Shown: positions 8,459-17,801, counted from the stretch's first letter. The stretch is DNA of 64,000 bases from Hwanghaeella sp965227365 (GCF_965227365.1 NZ_OZ245754.1:5022001-5086000); one strand, 5' to 3'. The notes: a model not told the origin generated them from the letters alone. Made by a program: numbers and translations.

Positions 8459-8935
8459 TTATTCGCCGTTGGCGGTGTCACCATGCGCCTTCGTTTCGGC
8501 CAGGAAGTCCCTCAACAGTGCGTGCAGCACGGATGTACTGTCCGCGCCGATGATCTGCCGGACCTTGAATTCGGACGCGTGCCAGGCCGGATAGACTTGC
8601 CGGACCAGATCTTTGCCCTTGTCCGTGACGAACAATTCGCGGCGGCGGCTGGTTTCGGACTGCTCAATCGCGATCAAGCCGCGTTTTTCTAACGGACCCA
8701 GATTTCGGCTCAATGTCGTGCGGTCGGTTTCCAGCAGATCGGCGAGTTCCGTGATGCTGCTGCCGGGATGGCCTATCAGGTTCGCCAGAACCGAATATTG
8801 CGTCAGCTTCAGATCGAAAGGCCGAAGCGCATCGTCGTAGACCTGCGTCATCCTTCGCATCGCCCGACGCAGCAAGGCGCCGGTGCAGGCAGGCGCATCG
8901 GGGCCGGGCAGGGCGTTGGTCGCGGGATTTTGCAT
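8459..8935 (-). CDS. MarR family transcriptional regulator
   Basis: A 158-residue winged helix-turn-helix protein of the MarR class, which usually represses a neighbouring transporter and is released by small phenolic or toxic ligands. The winged helix is visible at about residues 57-105 (SSITELADLLETDRTTLSRN, then a basic RRRELFVTDKG wing). Start at 8935 is the best family fit; an in-frame start up to 9064 would run into the palindromic operator. It is divergently placed from the MFS transporter at 9121 and shares the operator region with it. Confidence 0.87.
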   Translation of the reverse strand: MQNPATNALPGPDAPACTGALLRRAMRRMTQVYDDALRPFDLKLTQYSVLANLIGHPGSSITELADLLETDRTTLSRNLGPLEKRGLIAIEQSETSRRRELFVTDKGKDLVRQVYPAWHASEFKVRQIIGADSTSVLHALLRDFLAETKAHGDTANGE

Positions 8936-9051
8936 GGATTGCACCTGGTTTTCGCCGGATCCTGCCGGCTGTTTCGTCTCATTGTGGCTGTGTTGAACAA
9001 GAATGCCTTTCCAAAAAGCATCTCTCATCCACCTTGCTAGCCACATACTAT

Positions 9052-9065
9052 CGTGTATATACACG
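9052..9065. promoter_or_regulatory. Palindromic operator between marR-like gene and MFS transporter
   Basis: The sequence CGTGTATATACACG is a perfect 14-bp palindrome. It lies 55 bases before the MFS start and about 115 bases before the regulator start, the usual place for a MarR dimer site that represses both divergent genes. Assignment to this regulator is inference. Confidence 0.6.
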
Positions 9066-9120
9066 TAAATTCAAGAAGGGCCGACCCATTTCCGGGTCGG
9101 GAAGTCTGGAGGGCGCGTAG

Positions 9121-10353
9121 ATGACGGCAACAAACGCAATCGGCGGCATGGGATGGCGGACGCCGGCGATGGTGATCGTTGCCGGGTGCGCGATCGCCGT
9201 CCTCGGTTTCGGCGTTCGGTCTACATTCGGCCTGTTCCTGGATCCGATTACCGGCGCGCGGGGATGGGATACGGAAACCTTCGCGCTTGCCATGGCGATC
9301 CAGAACCTGCTCTGGGGCGTGGGCGCTTTTGTCGCGGGAACTTTGGCGGATCGTTTCGGCCCTGTGAAGGTCATCGTTTTCGGTGCTTTGTCCTATGCGG
9401 CCGGGATCTACGGCATGACGGTCGCGGAAAGCAGTCTGATGCTGCACATGACCGGCGGCATCCTGACCGGAATTGGTGTCGCTTTCACCGGATTCGCGCT
9501 GGTCATGGCCGCAATGGCGAAGGTGGTCGGACCAGAGAAGCGATCGCTGATCCTGGGCCTTGGCACGGCGGCGGGGTCGTTCGGCCAGGTCATCTTTACC
9601 CCCATGGGGCAGGCTTTCATCGAAATTTTCGGCTGGTCGAACGCACTGCTGCTCCTGGCGGGGTGCGCGTTGGTGGTCCTGCCGCTCGCTTTCGTTCTGC
9701 CGAACAATCCTGGCGCCCAAGGGGATGCATCTAACAATCTCACCATGGGTCAGGCGCTTCAGGAAGCGCTGAATCATCGCGGCTATCTATTGCTGACGAT
9801 AGGCTTTTTTGTCTGCGGTTTTCACGTCGCCTTCATTGCCGTTCACTTTCCCAAATACGTCAAGGAACTGGGCCTCGACCCGAGTATCGGCGCACTGGCG
9901 TTGTCACTGGTCGGTCTGTTCAATATCGCCGGATCATTCCTGAGCGGCATGTTCGGGCAGCGCTGGAGCAAGCGGATCGGTCTGAGCGGCATCTACTTCC
10001 TGCGCGCCATCGCGATCTTTTTGTTGTTGATGGCGCCGAAGACGGAACTGACGATTTTCCTGTTTGCCGGGGCGATGGGCGTTTTGTGGCTCTCGACGGT
10101 ACCGCTCACCTCGGGGCTCGTCGCACAATTGTTCGGTGTGCGTTACATGGCCAGCCTTTTCGGGATCGTCTTCCTGAGTCACCAGCTCGGCAGTTTTCTG
10201 GGGATATGGTTGGGCGGTTATCTTTTCGACAAGTATGGGTCGTACGACGCTGTCTGGTGGGCCGGTGTCGCTTTGGGCTTGTTGGCGGCCATCGTTCACT
10301 TGCCGATTGATGAGCGGCCGGTCATGCGGTCTGCCCCCGTTACCGGAGGCTGA
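9121..10353 (+). CDS. MFS transporter (likely MarR-regulated exporter or monocarboxylate-type carrier)
   Basis: A 410-residue, twelve-span major facilitator. The first helix (MVIVAGCAIAVLGFGVRSTFGLFLDPI) is typical of the oxalate/formate or monocarboxylate-like MFS subfamily, and the helix 2-3 loop carries a motif A-like DRFGPVKV. A second half of six spans starts near residue 215 (GYLLLTIGFFVCGFHVAFI), ending at a short cytoplasmic tail. Substrate cannot be read from the sequence. The divergent MarR gene and shared palindrome suggest induction by its substrate. Confidence 0.85.
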   Translation: MTATNAIGGMGWRTPAMVIVAGCAIAVLGFGVRSTFGLFLDPITGARGWDTETFALAMAIQNLLWGVGAFVAGTLADRFGPVKVIVFGALSYAAGIYGMTVAESSLMLHMTGGILTGIGVAFTGFALVMAAMAKVVGPEKRSLILGLGTAAGSFGQVIFTPMGQAFIEIFGWSNALLLLAGCALVVLPLAFVLPNNPGAQGDASNNLTMGQALQEALNHRGYLLLTIGFFVCGFHVAFIAVHFPKYVKELGLDPSIGALALSLVGLFNIAGSFLSGMFGQRWSKRIGLSGIYFLRAIAIFLLLMAPKTELTIFLFAGAMGVLWLSTVPLTSGLVAQLFGVRYMASLFGIVFLSHQLGSFLGIWLGGYLFDKYGSYDAVWWAGVALGLLAAIVHLPIDERPVMRSAPVTGG

Positions 10354-10404
10354 TTGCGGGAACTGTGCAGGCCTAACGGGCCCGGGTGACAGGGAAATTA
10401 GCGG

Positions 10405-11016
10405 TCAGATGTCCAACTGGACGCGATGCAGTTCCTTGAACAGAACTTTCCGCGGGTGTGATTTCCTGAGCATGACGGGCTGATCGTTGGAAACAGCGGT
10501 CAACGCGGCCGTCAACGTGAAGTCCGCTTGGCTGTCGAAGGTCTGACAGCAAAAGAACATGTCAATGGTATCGCCGTTCTTCGACATTGGCGCAACCAGC
10601 CGGTTGGTCGTTCGCGACTCATTTCCCACTTGCGTAGCGACCTGTGAATAGACGCATTTCCCGTTGTCGCGGACATCAACGAGAAGCCCGCGGATCATGT
10701 CGTTGTATTCCTGACTGCTGGACAGGTTCTCGACGAAATCGCCGGTGACGTCACGGCCGACATAGTCGCGTAATCCGGTTCCGACGAGGCGATATCGAAA
10801 TCGATCGCCCGATACCTCGATCAGCAAGATCCAAGGAAGGATTCCCGGCGGCATGGCGCCCGGGTCCAAGTCGGTGCGAAGCGGAAATGCGCGGTCGCCG
10901 CGAATGAGACTCCAGTATGTGGCTGCCAGTAGAAGGCGGTCGTCATGCAGGACGTCCATTCCACCAGTCGGTTCGAGTGCCAACGCTACCGCCTCCCGAG
11001 AGCCCAGCAAATGCAA
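10405..11016 (-). CDS. PAS domain protein (PAS_5 type)
   Basis: A 203-residue soluble protein built around one PAS-like domain: an N-terminal helix (LLLAATYWSLIRGDRAFPLRTD), then PGILPWILLIEV, FRYRLVGTGLRDYVGRDVTG and a tail of beta strands. This matches the stand-alone PAS_5 sensors abundant in Rhodospirillales; their signal is unknown. There is no output domain. GGAGG stands just before a TTG at 11016, which is used here; a TTG two codons in or an ATG at 10959 are alternatives. It converges with the MFS gene and diverges from the metallo-hydrolase gene. Confidence 0.78.
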   Translation of the reverse strand: MHLLGSREAVALALEPTGGMDVLHDDRLLLAATYWSLIRGDRAFPLRTDLDPGAMPPGILPWILLIEVSGDRFRYRLVGTGLRDYVGRDVTGDFVENLSSSQEYNDMIRGLLVDVRDNGKCVYSQVATQVGNESRTTNRLVAPMSKNGDTIDMFFCCQTFDSQADFTLTAALTAVSNDQPVMLRKSHPRKVLFKELHRVQLDI

Positions 11017-11237
11017 TTACCTCCATTGCTTGTGTGCCCCAGCCAGCAAGCCGCTGCTGTGCACGTGCCGATCATAGGAATCGATTGGTTAATGATTAGT
11101 GAAAGGCGAAAAACGACAAAAGTGGAGATTTCGGACTCATCGCCAGGCTTGCCTGTTCAAGCTCGCAAACTATTTCGGTTCGTGGTTTGGCCGGTTTTTT
11201 AGGGCCTTGGGTTTCAACGGACTGGGAGGTCTACACC

Positions 11238-12233
11238 ATGATAAAGGGCACATTGCCGAAAGCCGGTTCATCCGGCCTGTTCGCCATAGCGGCTTCCGCT
11301 GCGCTTGGCTTTTTCTTGGCCGGAGCTGCGCAGGCGCAGACTGTAAAGATCACGCCCCTTGGCAGCCATGACGGCGAATTCTGTCTTTTCGACCGCGCAA
11401 TGGTGTTGGAAGACCCGGACGGCACCCGCATTCTTTACGATGCCGGGCGGACGGTCGCCGGGGCGGACGACCCGCGGCTCGGTCAGGTCGATGCCCTGCT
11501 GGTCAGTCATATGCACGGCGATCATGTCGGTGACCGGCATATTCCCGGCGCGGATACGGGTGCTTGCAACAAGCCGGATGTGTCGACCGCCGTTCTGCCC
11601 AATACGAACACCGTAAACATTGCCTTGGCGAAAGATGCGCTGATCGTGACGGGCAGTGAAATGCCGAGTTTCTTCGCAGGCAAACTGAAGGGACTGGGCG
11701 GCGATCCGAAAAAATCGCAACTCGTCCGTTTCGGCGCGTCACGCAAGGTCGGTGGCGTAACGGTCACGACGGTGCCGGCGGTACACTCGAACGGGATTGC
11801 CGGCGGCATGGTCGGCGGTGCCCTCGGCGACTTGTTGAGCGGTGCCGGACTGACAGCCTATGCCGGGCCGCCGACAGGCTACGTCCTGACCTTCAGCAAC
11901 GGGCTTGTCGCCTATTTGTCCGGCGATACGGGCGTCACCGCGGAACAAAAGACCGTGGTTGGGGACCAGTATGGCGCCGAACTGGTTGTTATGAATATCG
12001 GTGACACCTTCACCACGGGCCCGAAGGAAGCCGCCTTCGTGATCAATGAATTGATTAAGCCGGCCTCGGTCATTCCGAGCCATGCAAACGAACAGGCGAC
12101 CGAAAACGGCGCTATCCTTGCCGGAACGAGAACGGATCAGTTTGTTAAGGCCGTCTCCGTCCCCGCGCATCTGCCGCTTAGCGGCAGAACGATGGAGTTC
12201 AATGGCGACGGTGCCTGCGTTTCAGGGTGCTGA
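11238..12233 (+). CDS. Exported metallo-beta-lactamase-fold hydrolase
   Basis: A 331-residue MBL-fold enzyme. The metal-binding signature SHMHGDH lies at residues 90-96, with a further HSNGI segment and a SGDTG motif supplying the later ligands. Residues 1-33 form a signal peptide ending AQA before a mature start near QTVKITPLG, so the enzyme is periplasmic. Start at 11238 is supported by GGAGGT upstream. Substrate is unknown; the closest general class is the UlaG/L-ascorbate lactonase-like or RomA-like hydrolases. It ends at a strong terminator. Confidence 0.85.
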   Translation: MIKGTLPKAGSSGLFAIAASAALGFFLAGAAQAQTVKITPLGSHDGEFCLFDRAMVLEDPDGTRILYDAGRTVAGADDPRLGQVDALLVSHMHGDHVGDRHIPGADTGACNKPDVSTAVLPNTNTVNIALAKDALIVTGSEMPSFFAGKLKGLGGDPKKSQLVRFGASRKVGGVTVTTVPAVHSNGIAGGMVGGALGDLLSGAGLTAYAGPPTGYVLTFSNGLVAYLSGDTGVTAEQKTVVGDQYGAELVVMNIGDTFTTGPKEAAFVINELIKPASVIPSHANEQATENGAILAGTRTDQFVKAVSVPAHLPLSGRTMEFNGDGACVSGC

Positions 12234-12265
12234 GGCCTTCATTCAACGTACAAACCGAAGAACCA

Positions 12266-12300
12266 GAAACGGCGGGAAAACCATCCCGCCGTTTCTTTTA
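12266..12300 (+). terminator. Rho-independent terminator after MBL hydrolase
   Basis: A perfect 12-bp stem (GAAACGGCGGGA / TCCCGCCGTTTC) with a 6-base loop, followed by a T-rich tract. It lies 32 bases after the stop and could also serve the converging GST gene in reverse. Confidence 0.85.
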
Positions 12301-12327
12301 TCGAAGATCGTCCGAGTCCGCAGAAAC

Positions 12328-12948
12328 TCAGGTGATCGGCAGCATGACATGATCGCGATAGGCCGGTCGGCTGGACAGCCGTTCATACCAGGCTTCCAGG
12401 TTCGGCATGCTCGGCCGATCCTGCACGAGGTTCATGAAACGGTAGCACATGGCGCCGGCGGGGATGTCACCGATCGTTAGGCGATCGCCGAGAAGGTAGT
12501 CCTTTCCCGCCAGCCATTCGTCCAGCATTGCGTAGAGGGTTCTGGCACTGTCGGCGGCGGCTGTGATGGCCGCGTCATCCCGGTCGGCTTCCGGTGTCCG
12601 GACGAGGCCCCAGAAAACCGTAGTCATGGGTCCCATCAAACTGGTCTTCTTCCAATCCATCCACATGTCCGCAGTAGCGCGTTCGGCGGGGTCTTCCGGC
12701 CAGAGCGAGCCGGCGCCGTAGCGCGCCGCGAGATATCGGGCGCAGGCGTTGGATTCCCAAATCGTCAAATCGCCGTCCTGGACGGTCGGAATGCGTCCAT
12801 TGGGGTTCATGGCCCGGTAATCCGGCGTATCTAGGCCGCCGAACGCCCCGCCGACATCCTTTCGGTCGGTCTCAAGTTCCAACTCCGCCGCGGTCCACAT
12901 GACGATTTGGACATTGATGGAGTTGGGGCGTCCCCAGACGGTGAGCAT
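12328..12948 (-). CDS. Glutathione S-transferase family protein
   Basis: A 206-residue GST. The N-terminal thioredoxin-like domain shows WGRPNSINVQ, the cis-proline region GRIPTVQ and the glutathione gamma-Glu contact WESNACARYLA. The helical C-terminal domain follows from about residue 90 and contains the conserved N-cap Asp (LTIGDIPAG). The family conjugates glutathione to electrophiles or acts in peroxide/disulfide reduction; the substrate cannot be told. It stands alone between two convergent neighbours and reads toward the MBL terminator. Confidence 0.88.
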   Translation of the reverse strand: MLTVWGRPNSINVQIVMWTAAELELETDRKDVGGAFGGLDTPDYRAMNPNGRIPTVQDGDLTIWESNACARYLAARYGAGSLWPEDPAERATADMWMDWKKTSLMGPMTTVFWGLVRTPEADRDDAAITAAADSARTLYAMLDEWLAGKDYLLGDRLTIGDIPAGAMCYRFMNLVQDRPSMPNLEAWYERLSSRPAYRDHVMLPIT

Positions 12949-13047
12949 TGTATTTCTCCTTGAATTGCCGGCGTAGAGGTGACGGGTGCCGCCCCGTATG
13001 GCGCGAGCCTGACTCTAAGGCAGGCGGATAGTTCAACCGTTCGCCGG

Positions 13048-13824
13048 CTATGTCGACTCAGTTAGCCGTGATTGGTGTTCCGGACGTCGCATGCGGTTCG
13101 CCGTTGCAGCGCCGACGGCGCCCGGCAGGACGACCAACCGCCGGCGCGCCACCGGCCGCGCCGCTGTCGTGGCGTATACCTGCTTGGTTGCCTCGATCAG
13201 AATGACGCCGCCCAATCGCGGCAGTATCCGCGCGCCGACGCGCTCAACCGGTAGCGATAGCGGCATCCAGGCGCGGCTTCGTATCGGCGGCATGTACAAG
13301 GCCCGACGGATGTCTCCCGGCTCGAACTGCGTGTCCCGCAGCAAGCGCTGTAACTGCGCGCTGGAAAACGGTTTACCGTGACCGAAGGGCGTTCGCTCGT
13401 TTCTCGACCACAAGCCGCGGCGAGACGGGACGATAATGATCATCCGACCGATCCCGTTTAGCACGCGCCAGCATTCCCGAAGCGTATCGCGCATTCTCTC
13501 GGTATTTTCCAAAGTGTGAACAAGCAAGAGCCGGTCGACCGACAAATCCGGCAAAGGGAGCTGCGTCTCTTCCGACAAGGCGACCAGGCCGGGCTCTCTC
13601 GGCGGCCAGTGGGTCACGCCTTGATAGGCCGGCATAACGGCCAGGACCCGTTCGGCCTCGCCGCGGAAACCTTCCAGGAATGGTGTCGCATACCCCAAAC
13701 CCAACACGACATCACCTTGCACGCTTGGCCACAGGATACGGAGCTGTCTGTCAATTAGATGCCTTGCTCGGCCGCCCATGCGCGACCTGTAAAAGGCATT
13801 CAGATCAATGACATCAGTCCACAT
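13048..13824 (-). CDS. Class I SAM-dependent methyltransferase
   Basis: A 258-residue protein of a conserved alphaproteobacterial methyltransferase family often found beside gloB. It begins with MWTDVIDLNAFYRSRMG. The SAM-binding motif I is the degenerate VVLGLGYATPFL at about residues 39-50, and the post-motif RLLLVHTLENTERMRDTLRECWRVL is characteristic of Methyltransf_11 proteins. The C-terminal tail is basic. The methyl acceptor is unknown. Here gloB lies about 2 kb away on the opposite strand with three genes in between. Confidence 0.8.
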   Translation of the reverse strand: MWTDVIDLNAFYRSRMGGRARHLIDRQLRILWPSVQGDVVLGLGYATPFLEGFRGEAERVLAVMPAYQGVTHWPPREPGLVALSEETQLPLPDLSVDRLLLVHTLENTERMRDTLRECWRVLNGIGRMIIIVPSRRGLWSRNERTPFGHGKPFSSAQLQRLLRDTQFEPGDIRRALYMPPIRSRAWMPLSLPVERVGARILPRLGGVILIEATKQVYATTAARPVARRRLVVLPGAVGAATANRMRRPEHQSRLTEST

Positions 13825-14091
13825 CAGGCGGCTTTCTCGCGGCGTTTTTGGTGCCCGTGAAGGGCGTGCTCCGGTGATTCCTCAAATAGGTGCGGCGGGA
13901 TCTTAGCGCAAATTCTAACTAATGGCGGCTGTTTTCGGAAAATGATCCGCGTTATTGTTTGCCGAAATCCTGAGGTTTACTTGTGTAGACTATGCTGTTC
14001 GGGAATCCATGGGGACAATCGTGCCATGGGTGCATTCGGATGGTAAGCGTATGACGGGCAGGCGTCGAAAACGGGGACTGGACTGATCCGA

Positions 14092-14406
14092 ATGGCGGCA
14101 AGGTCGGCACATCGGGACGACGGCGAGCAGGGTCGAGAGGCCGACCGGTTCGAAACCAATTCGAACGCCGGGCATGAACCGACGGCCGAAAACAGCGGGT
14201 CGCTGATGCGATTTGCGCGGATGGTCATGCGCCGCAAACCGGTATTGATCCTTTTGATCCTGAGTATCTGCCTGATCCTGACCGTCCTTTACTCCTGGCG
14301 ATTGGTCAGGAATGGCGAAATTTCAGGTCTCATTCTAGTGGGTGCAAACCTCTGCGCTTTCGTTATTGCCCTCGTCTATCTTGCGGATGACCTGCTAAGG
14401 CGTTAA
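14092..14406 (+). CDS. Small two-span membrane protein, hypothetical
   Basis: A 104-residue protein with an acidic, polar N-terminus, then two hydrophobic helices (PVLILLILSICLILTVLYSW and a second around residues 80-97), ending in a basic LLRR tail. No family is recognised. Neither the ATG at 14092 nor that at 14206 (which would keep both helices in about 67 residues) has a clear ribosome site, so the start is uncertain. Confidence 0.45.
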   Translation: MAARSAHRDDGEQGREADRFETNSNAGHEPTAENSGSLMRFARMVMRRKPVLILLILSICLILTVLYSWRLVRNGEISGLILVGANLCAFVIALVYLADDLLRR

Positions 14407-14473
14407 TCGAACCGCCTGCGGTTCACGACCGGGCCGCGTCTGTTATTCCTTTATATTATCCTGAGGCCATCGC

Positions 14474-15196
14474 ATGACGGATCCGATCTGTCCGATTACC
14501 GGCAAGTCCGATTGGGAACCGCTATGCGAACAGGACGGCTATGAGTGGGTCCGGTTCAAGGACAGCGGTTACGTCTGCCTCCGGGTGATGCCCGAACTCG
14601 ACGAAGCGAAGGAAATACAGTCCGCGGAAATCGGGACGCGGTATATCGAAGGATATACCAAAAAGGAGGACAGCAAGCGGCGCCGTTCTCGTCGCCGGGC
14701 CGCCTATCTTCGGCGACACATGAAAACCGGTAATCGGGTGATGGATGTCGGCAGCAATGTCGGGTTCTTCGTTGAAGCGGCTGCTGCGATGGGGCTCGAT
14801 GCCCAGGGGCTGGAGATCAATCCGGTCCTGGCCGAAAGTGCCAGACGGCGCTTTCCGCATCTTAATTTCCATACCTGCTCACTCGAGGAATTCGAACAGC
14901 AGGGCGTCTTCGACGGGGTTTATTGCAGCGAAGTCATCGAACATACGGTGGATGTCGTCCATTTTGCCCGACAATTGTTCGATCTTCTGCGTCCCGGCGG
15001 CGTGCTGTATCTGACCACGCCGTCGATCACGGAGTATATGAGCGGCGGGAAGGTGAACCGGAATCTCGGGGCGCCGGATCACAAGCTCTATTTCGACAAA
15101 AGAAATATCGGACTGTTCCTGCGTGGCATTGGCTTTTCGTCGGTATCCCACAAACTGGCCTTTGGCGGTGGCTTGCAGGTCCTGGCCCGCCGTTGA
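14474..15196 (+). CDS. Class I SAM-dependent methyltransferase (Methyltransf_23 type)
   Basis: A 240-residue methyltransferase. Motif I is VMDVGSNVGFFVEAA (from residue 89), followed by the acidic ribose contact GLEINP, and the post-motif region GVYCSEVIEHTVDVVHFARQL. The C-terminal LRPGGVLYLTTPS strand is typical of Methyltransf_23, often involved in sugar, lipid or quinone-type methylation. The N-terminal 60 residues (CPITGKSDWEPLCEQ) resemble the metal-binding leader of sugar methyltransferases but hold too few cysteines for a full zinc site. Acceptor unknown. Confidence 0.82.
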   Translation: MTDPICPITGKSDWEPLCEQDGYEWVRFKDSGYVCLRVMPELDEAKEIQSAEIGTRYIEGYTKKEDSKRRRSRRRAAYLRRHMKTGNRVMDVGSNVGFFVEAAAAMGLDAQGLEINPVLAESARRRFPHLNFHTCSLEEFEQQGVFDGVYCSEVIEHTVDVVHFARQLFDLLRPGGVLYLTTPSITEYMSGGKVNRNLGAPDHKLYFDKRNIGLFLRGIGFSSVSHKLAFGGGLQVLARR

Positions 15197-15364
15197 CCGC
15201 GGCGGCATTCGTCAACCACTTCATACCACGCTTTCGTGGGACCATATCCTGGGTCGAATTTAATAGAACTCGGCCATGGTTCCCGCCGGTTCGCTTGTGC
15301 TACCGTGCGCGCGCAACGATGGGGCCATGGAAATCCAGCCGGAATGAATTGGAGAAAACCTATT

Positions 15365-15832
15365 ATGAAACGCGTTATTGCCCTTACTTTTTTGCTGCTC
15401 ACTCTGCCTTTCGCCGCCGCCCAGGCGGAGCCGGCGAGCGAAGCGTCGATCCGCGAATATCTCCGCCTTACTGATTTCCGCCGTGCCATTGATCCGATTA
15501 CGGCGAACATCACCTCGCAGGCAGCCCGCCAATTGCGGACCCAGAACCCGGCCATCGCCGACAGCGTCCTGCAGAATGTGGCGGCCTCTATCCATCAGGT
15601 CGTTACGGAGAATATCGGGTCCTATGAAAACGCGGTCATCGCGCAATACCAGCAACTGTTGACGGAGGAAGAGGTGCGGGCCGCGAATGCCTTCTTCTCG
15701 TCACCCGCCGGGCAGGGTTTCGCGCAGAAACTGCCGCAGTTCAGTCAGGCGGCCGGCAGGGCGGCCCAGCAATGGCTGCAAAGCATCAATCCGCAATTGC
15801 AGGAAGCGGTAAAGGCCGCTGTCGGGCAATAG
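15365..15832 (+). CDS. Exported DUF2059 domain protein
   Basis: A 155-residue periplasmic protein. A signal peptide (residues 1-20, cleaved near AQA-EP) precedes a helical DUF2059 domain with the characteristic ENAVIAQYQQLLTEEEVRAANAFF block followed by SSPAGQGF. Function unknown. The start at 15365 is preceded by GGAGA at a good distance. The gene is followed after 20 bases by gloB on the same strand and may be co-transcribed. Confidence 0.82.
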   Translation: MKRVIALTFLLLTLPFAAAQAEPASEASIREYLRLTDFRRAIDPITANITSQAARQLRTQNPAIADSVLQNVAASIHQVVTENIGSYENAVIAQYQQLLTEEEVRAANAFFSSPAGQGFAQKLPQFSQAAGRAAQQWLQSINPQLQEAVKAAVGQ

Positions 15833-15852
15833 GACGCGCCGGGGAAGCAAAG

Positions 15853-16617
15853 ATGTTGGATATCCGCCAAATACCAGTTCTGAACGACAATTACGTCTAT
15901 TTGCTGAGGGAGCCGGCGTCGGGCGCCGTTGCGGTGGTTGATCCCGCCGTTCCGGAACCTGTGATGGAGGAGGCCGACCGCCTCGGTTGGAAAATCACCC
16001 ATATCCTGAATACGCATCACCATGGCGACCATGTGGGTGGAAATCGGCGTATCAAACAGGCGACTGGCTGCACCATTGTCGGGCCGAAGGCAGATGCGGA
16101 GCGAATCCCCGGGATCGATGTGCAAGTGGGTGACGGTGACATCTATCAGTTTGGTGAGGAACCCGCGACCGTCTTTGACGTGCCCGGCCATACGCGCGGC
16201 CATATCGCGTTCTGGTTCGGCAAGTCCAACGCGCTGTTCTGCGGCGATACGTTGTTCGCCTTGGGTTGCGGGCGCATGTTCGAAGGCAATCCGGAGCAGT
16301 TCTGGACCTCACTCTCAAAACTGCGGGACCTACCGGACGATACACGGATCTTCTGCGCCCATGAATATACCCAGGCCAACGCGCGGTTTGCCTTGTCGGT
16401 CGATGGTGCAAACAAGGCACTGGTTGAGCGCGCGGAGCAGATCGATGCGGCGCGGGCGCGCAACGAACCGACGGTCCCTTCCCTGTTGGGGGAGGAAAAA
16501 ACGACCAACCCCTTCCTACGTGCCGACAATCCTGTCTTGGCGGCCAATCTAGGTTTGGCCGGGCGGGATCCCGTCACCGTGTTTGCCGAAGTGCGTGCCC
16601 GGAAAGACAGTTTCTGA
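15853..16617 (+). CDS. gloB: Hydroxyacylglutathione hydrolase (glyoxalase II)
   Basis: GloB hydrolyses S-lactoylglutathione to lactate and glutathione, the second step of methylglyoxal detoxification. The binuclear zinc motif THHHGDH spans residues 54-60, the later ligands lie in PGHTRGHI and CGDTLF, and the substrate-binding C-terminal helices end AEVRARKDSF, the family's standard C-terminus. With the start at 15853 the protein is 254 residues, typical for bacteria. Glutathione transferase genes stand on both sides of this region. Confidence 0.95.
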   Translation: MLDIRQIPVLNDNYVYLLREPASGAVAVVDPAVPEPVMEEADRLGWKITHILNTHHHGDHVGGNRRIKQATGCTIVGPKADAERIPGIDVQVGDGDIYQFGEEPATVFDVPGHTRGHIAFWFGKSNALFCGDTLFALGCGRMFEGNPEQFWTSLSKLRDLPDDTRIFCAHEYTQANARFALSVDGANKALVERAEQIDAARARNEPTVPSLLGEEKTTNPFLRADNPVLAANLGLAGRDPVTVFAEVRARKDSF

Positions 16618-16747
16618 AGACGATCTTGAGAAGCAGGGGCGAGGGCCGGAAATTTTCGTTTCCGGGTAAATACGGCGCGCGCTAAGAGAAGATGACAAGG
16701 CCGCGTGTATTGGCTGCCGGCCGGAAGAAAAGAATGGGGGAACGACC

Positions 16748-17344
16748 ATGAAGCTTTATCACAATCCGGCATCGCCCTATACGCGCAAGGTGACGGTCCT
16801 GGCGCACGAGACCGGGCTAATGGACCGAATCGAACTGATGCCGATCAAGGTCTGGGAGGAAACCGACCGCATACGGCGGGACAACCCGCTGGGCAAGATC
16901 CCGACCCTGATCAGCGACAAGGGCGATGCGGTATACGATTCCACGGTGATTTGCGCTTTCCTGGATACATTGCATGACGGTCCGAAGATGATCCCGCAGG
17001 GGGATGCTCGCTGGCCGGTCGAAAACCTTCACGCCCTGGCCCAGGGAATGACCGATGCCGCGCTGTCATTACGCGCGGATGTGATGCGGGGCCGCGACAA
17101 GGAGGCGGATTTCTATTCCGACCGAATGCGCGCAACGATCACAAGCGCCTGCGATGAGGCAGAACGACGGCTTACCGAAATCGAAGGGAAGGTGAATCTT
17201 GGAACGATCGCGCTGGCGGTCGGCCTCGCTTACGTGGATTTCCGGTTCCCGACATTCGGTTGGCGAGATGGCCATCCCGGGCTGGCCAAGTGGTTCGAGA
17301 CCTTCGCCGACCGCCCGTCCATGAAAGCCACGCCGCCGGCTTAA
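16748..17344 (+). CDS. Glutathione S-transferase family protein
   Basis: A 198-residue GST. The N-terminal thioredoxin fold reads MKLYHNPASPYTRKVTVLA with Ser9 as the likely glutathione-activating residue, then NPLGKIPTLI and YDSTVICAFLD for the cis-Pro and gamma-Glu contacts. The C-terminal all-helical domain ends in FADRPSMKAT. It is a second, different GST from the one at 12.3 kb. It is followed closely by a cupin and a ferredoxin-like gene on the same strand, so a short operon is likely. Confidence 0.9.
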   Translation: MKLYHNPASPYTRKVTVLAHETGLMDRIELMPIKVWEETDRIRRDNPLGKIPTLISDKGDAVYDSTVICAFLDTLHDGPKMIPQGDARWPVENLHALAQGMTDAALSLRADVMRGRDKEADFYSDRMRATITSACDEAERRLTEIEGKVNLGTIALAVGLAYVDFRFPTFGWRDGHPGLAKWFETFADRPSMKATPPA

Positions 17345-17356
17345 GGTATCAGACCG

Positions 17357-17785
17357 ATGACCGCTGATGAGGTGATCCGGCATCTTGATCTCCACCCGCA
17401 TCCGGAAGGGGGGTGGTTCCGGGAGGTCCACCGTCATACGCAACCCGATGGTGGTCGCGGGTCGATCACGTCGATCTACTATCTGTTGAAGGCGGGCGAG
17501 CGGTCCCACTGGCATCGTGTGACGGACGCGGAGGAAGTCTGGAATTTCCACGCCGGCGCGGCCCTATTGATCCGAATGGCCTCGCCGGAGGGGGAGGTTG
17601 AGATGCATCGCCTGGGCGTCGATCTTTCCTCGGGCGATCTACCCCAGGCGACCGTGCCGACCGGTTGGTGGCAAGCCGCGGAGACGACTGGTGCCTGGAC
17701 CCTTGTCGGTTGCGCCGTCGCACCTGCTTTCGACTTTGCCGGTTTCGAAATGGCGCCGCCCGGTTGGACGCCGGGTGCGGCATAG
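17357..17785 (+). CDS. Cupin domain protein (DUF985/Cupin_5)
   Basis: A 142-residue single-domain cupin. The family block HPHPEGGWFREVHRH is at the N-terminus, followed by SITSIYYLL, the metal-type segment SHWHRVTDAEEVWNFHAG and a C-terminal VGCAVAPAFDFAGFEMA strand. Function of the family is unsettled (sugar or small-metabolite binding is suspected). It starts 12 bases after the GST stop and ends 16 bases before the next gene, consistent with co-transcription. Confidence 0.9.
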   Translation: MTADEVIRHLDLHPHPEGGWFREVHRHTQPDGGRGSITSIYYLLKAGERSHWHRVTDAEEVWNFHAGAALLIRMASPEGEVEMHRLGVDLSSGDLPQATVPTGWWQAAETTGAWTLVGCAVAPAFDFAGFEMAPPGWTPGAA

Positions 17786-17801
17786 AGCGGGCGCCGCGCG
17801 A

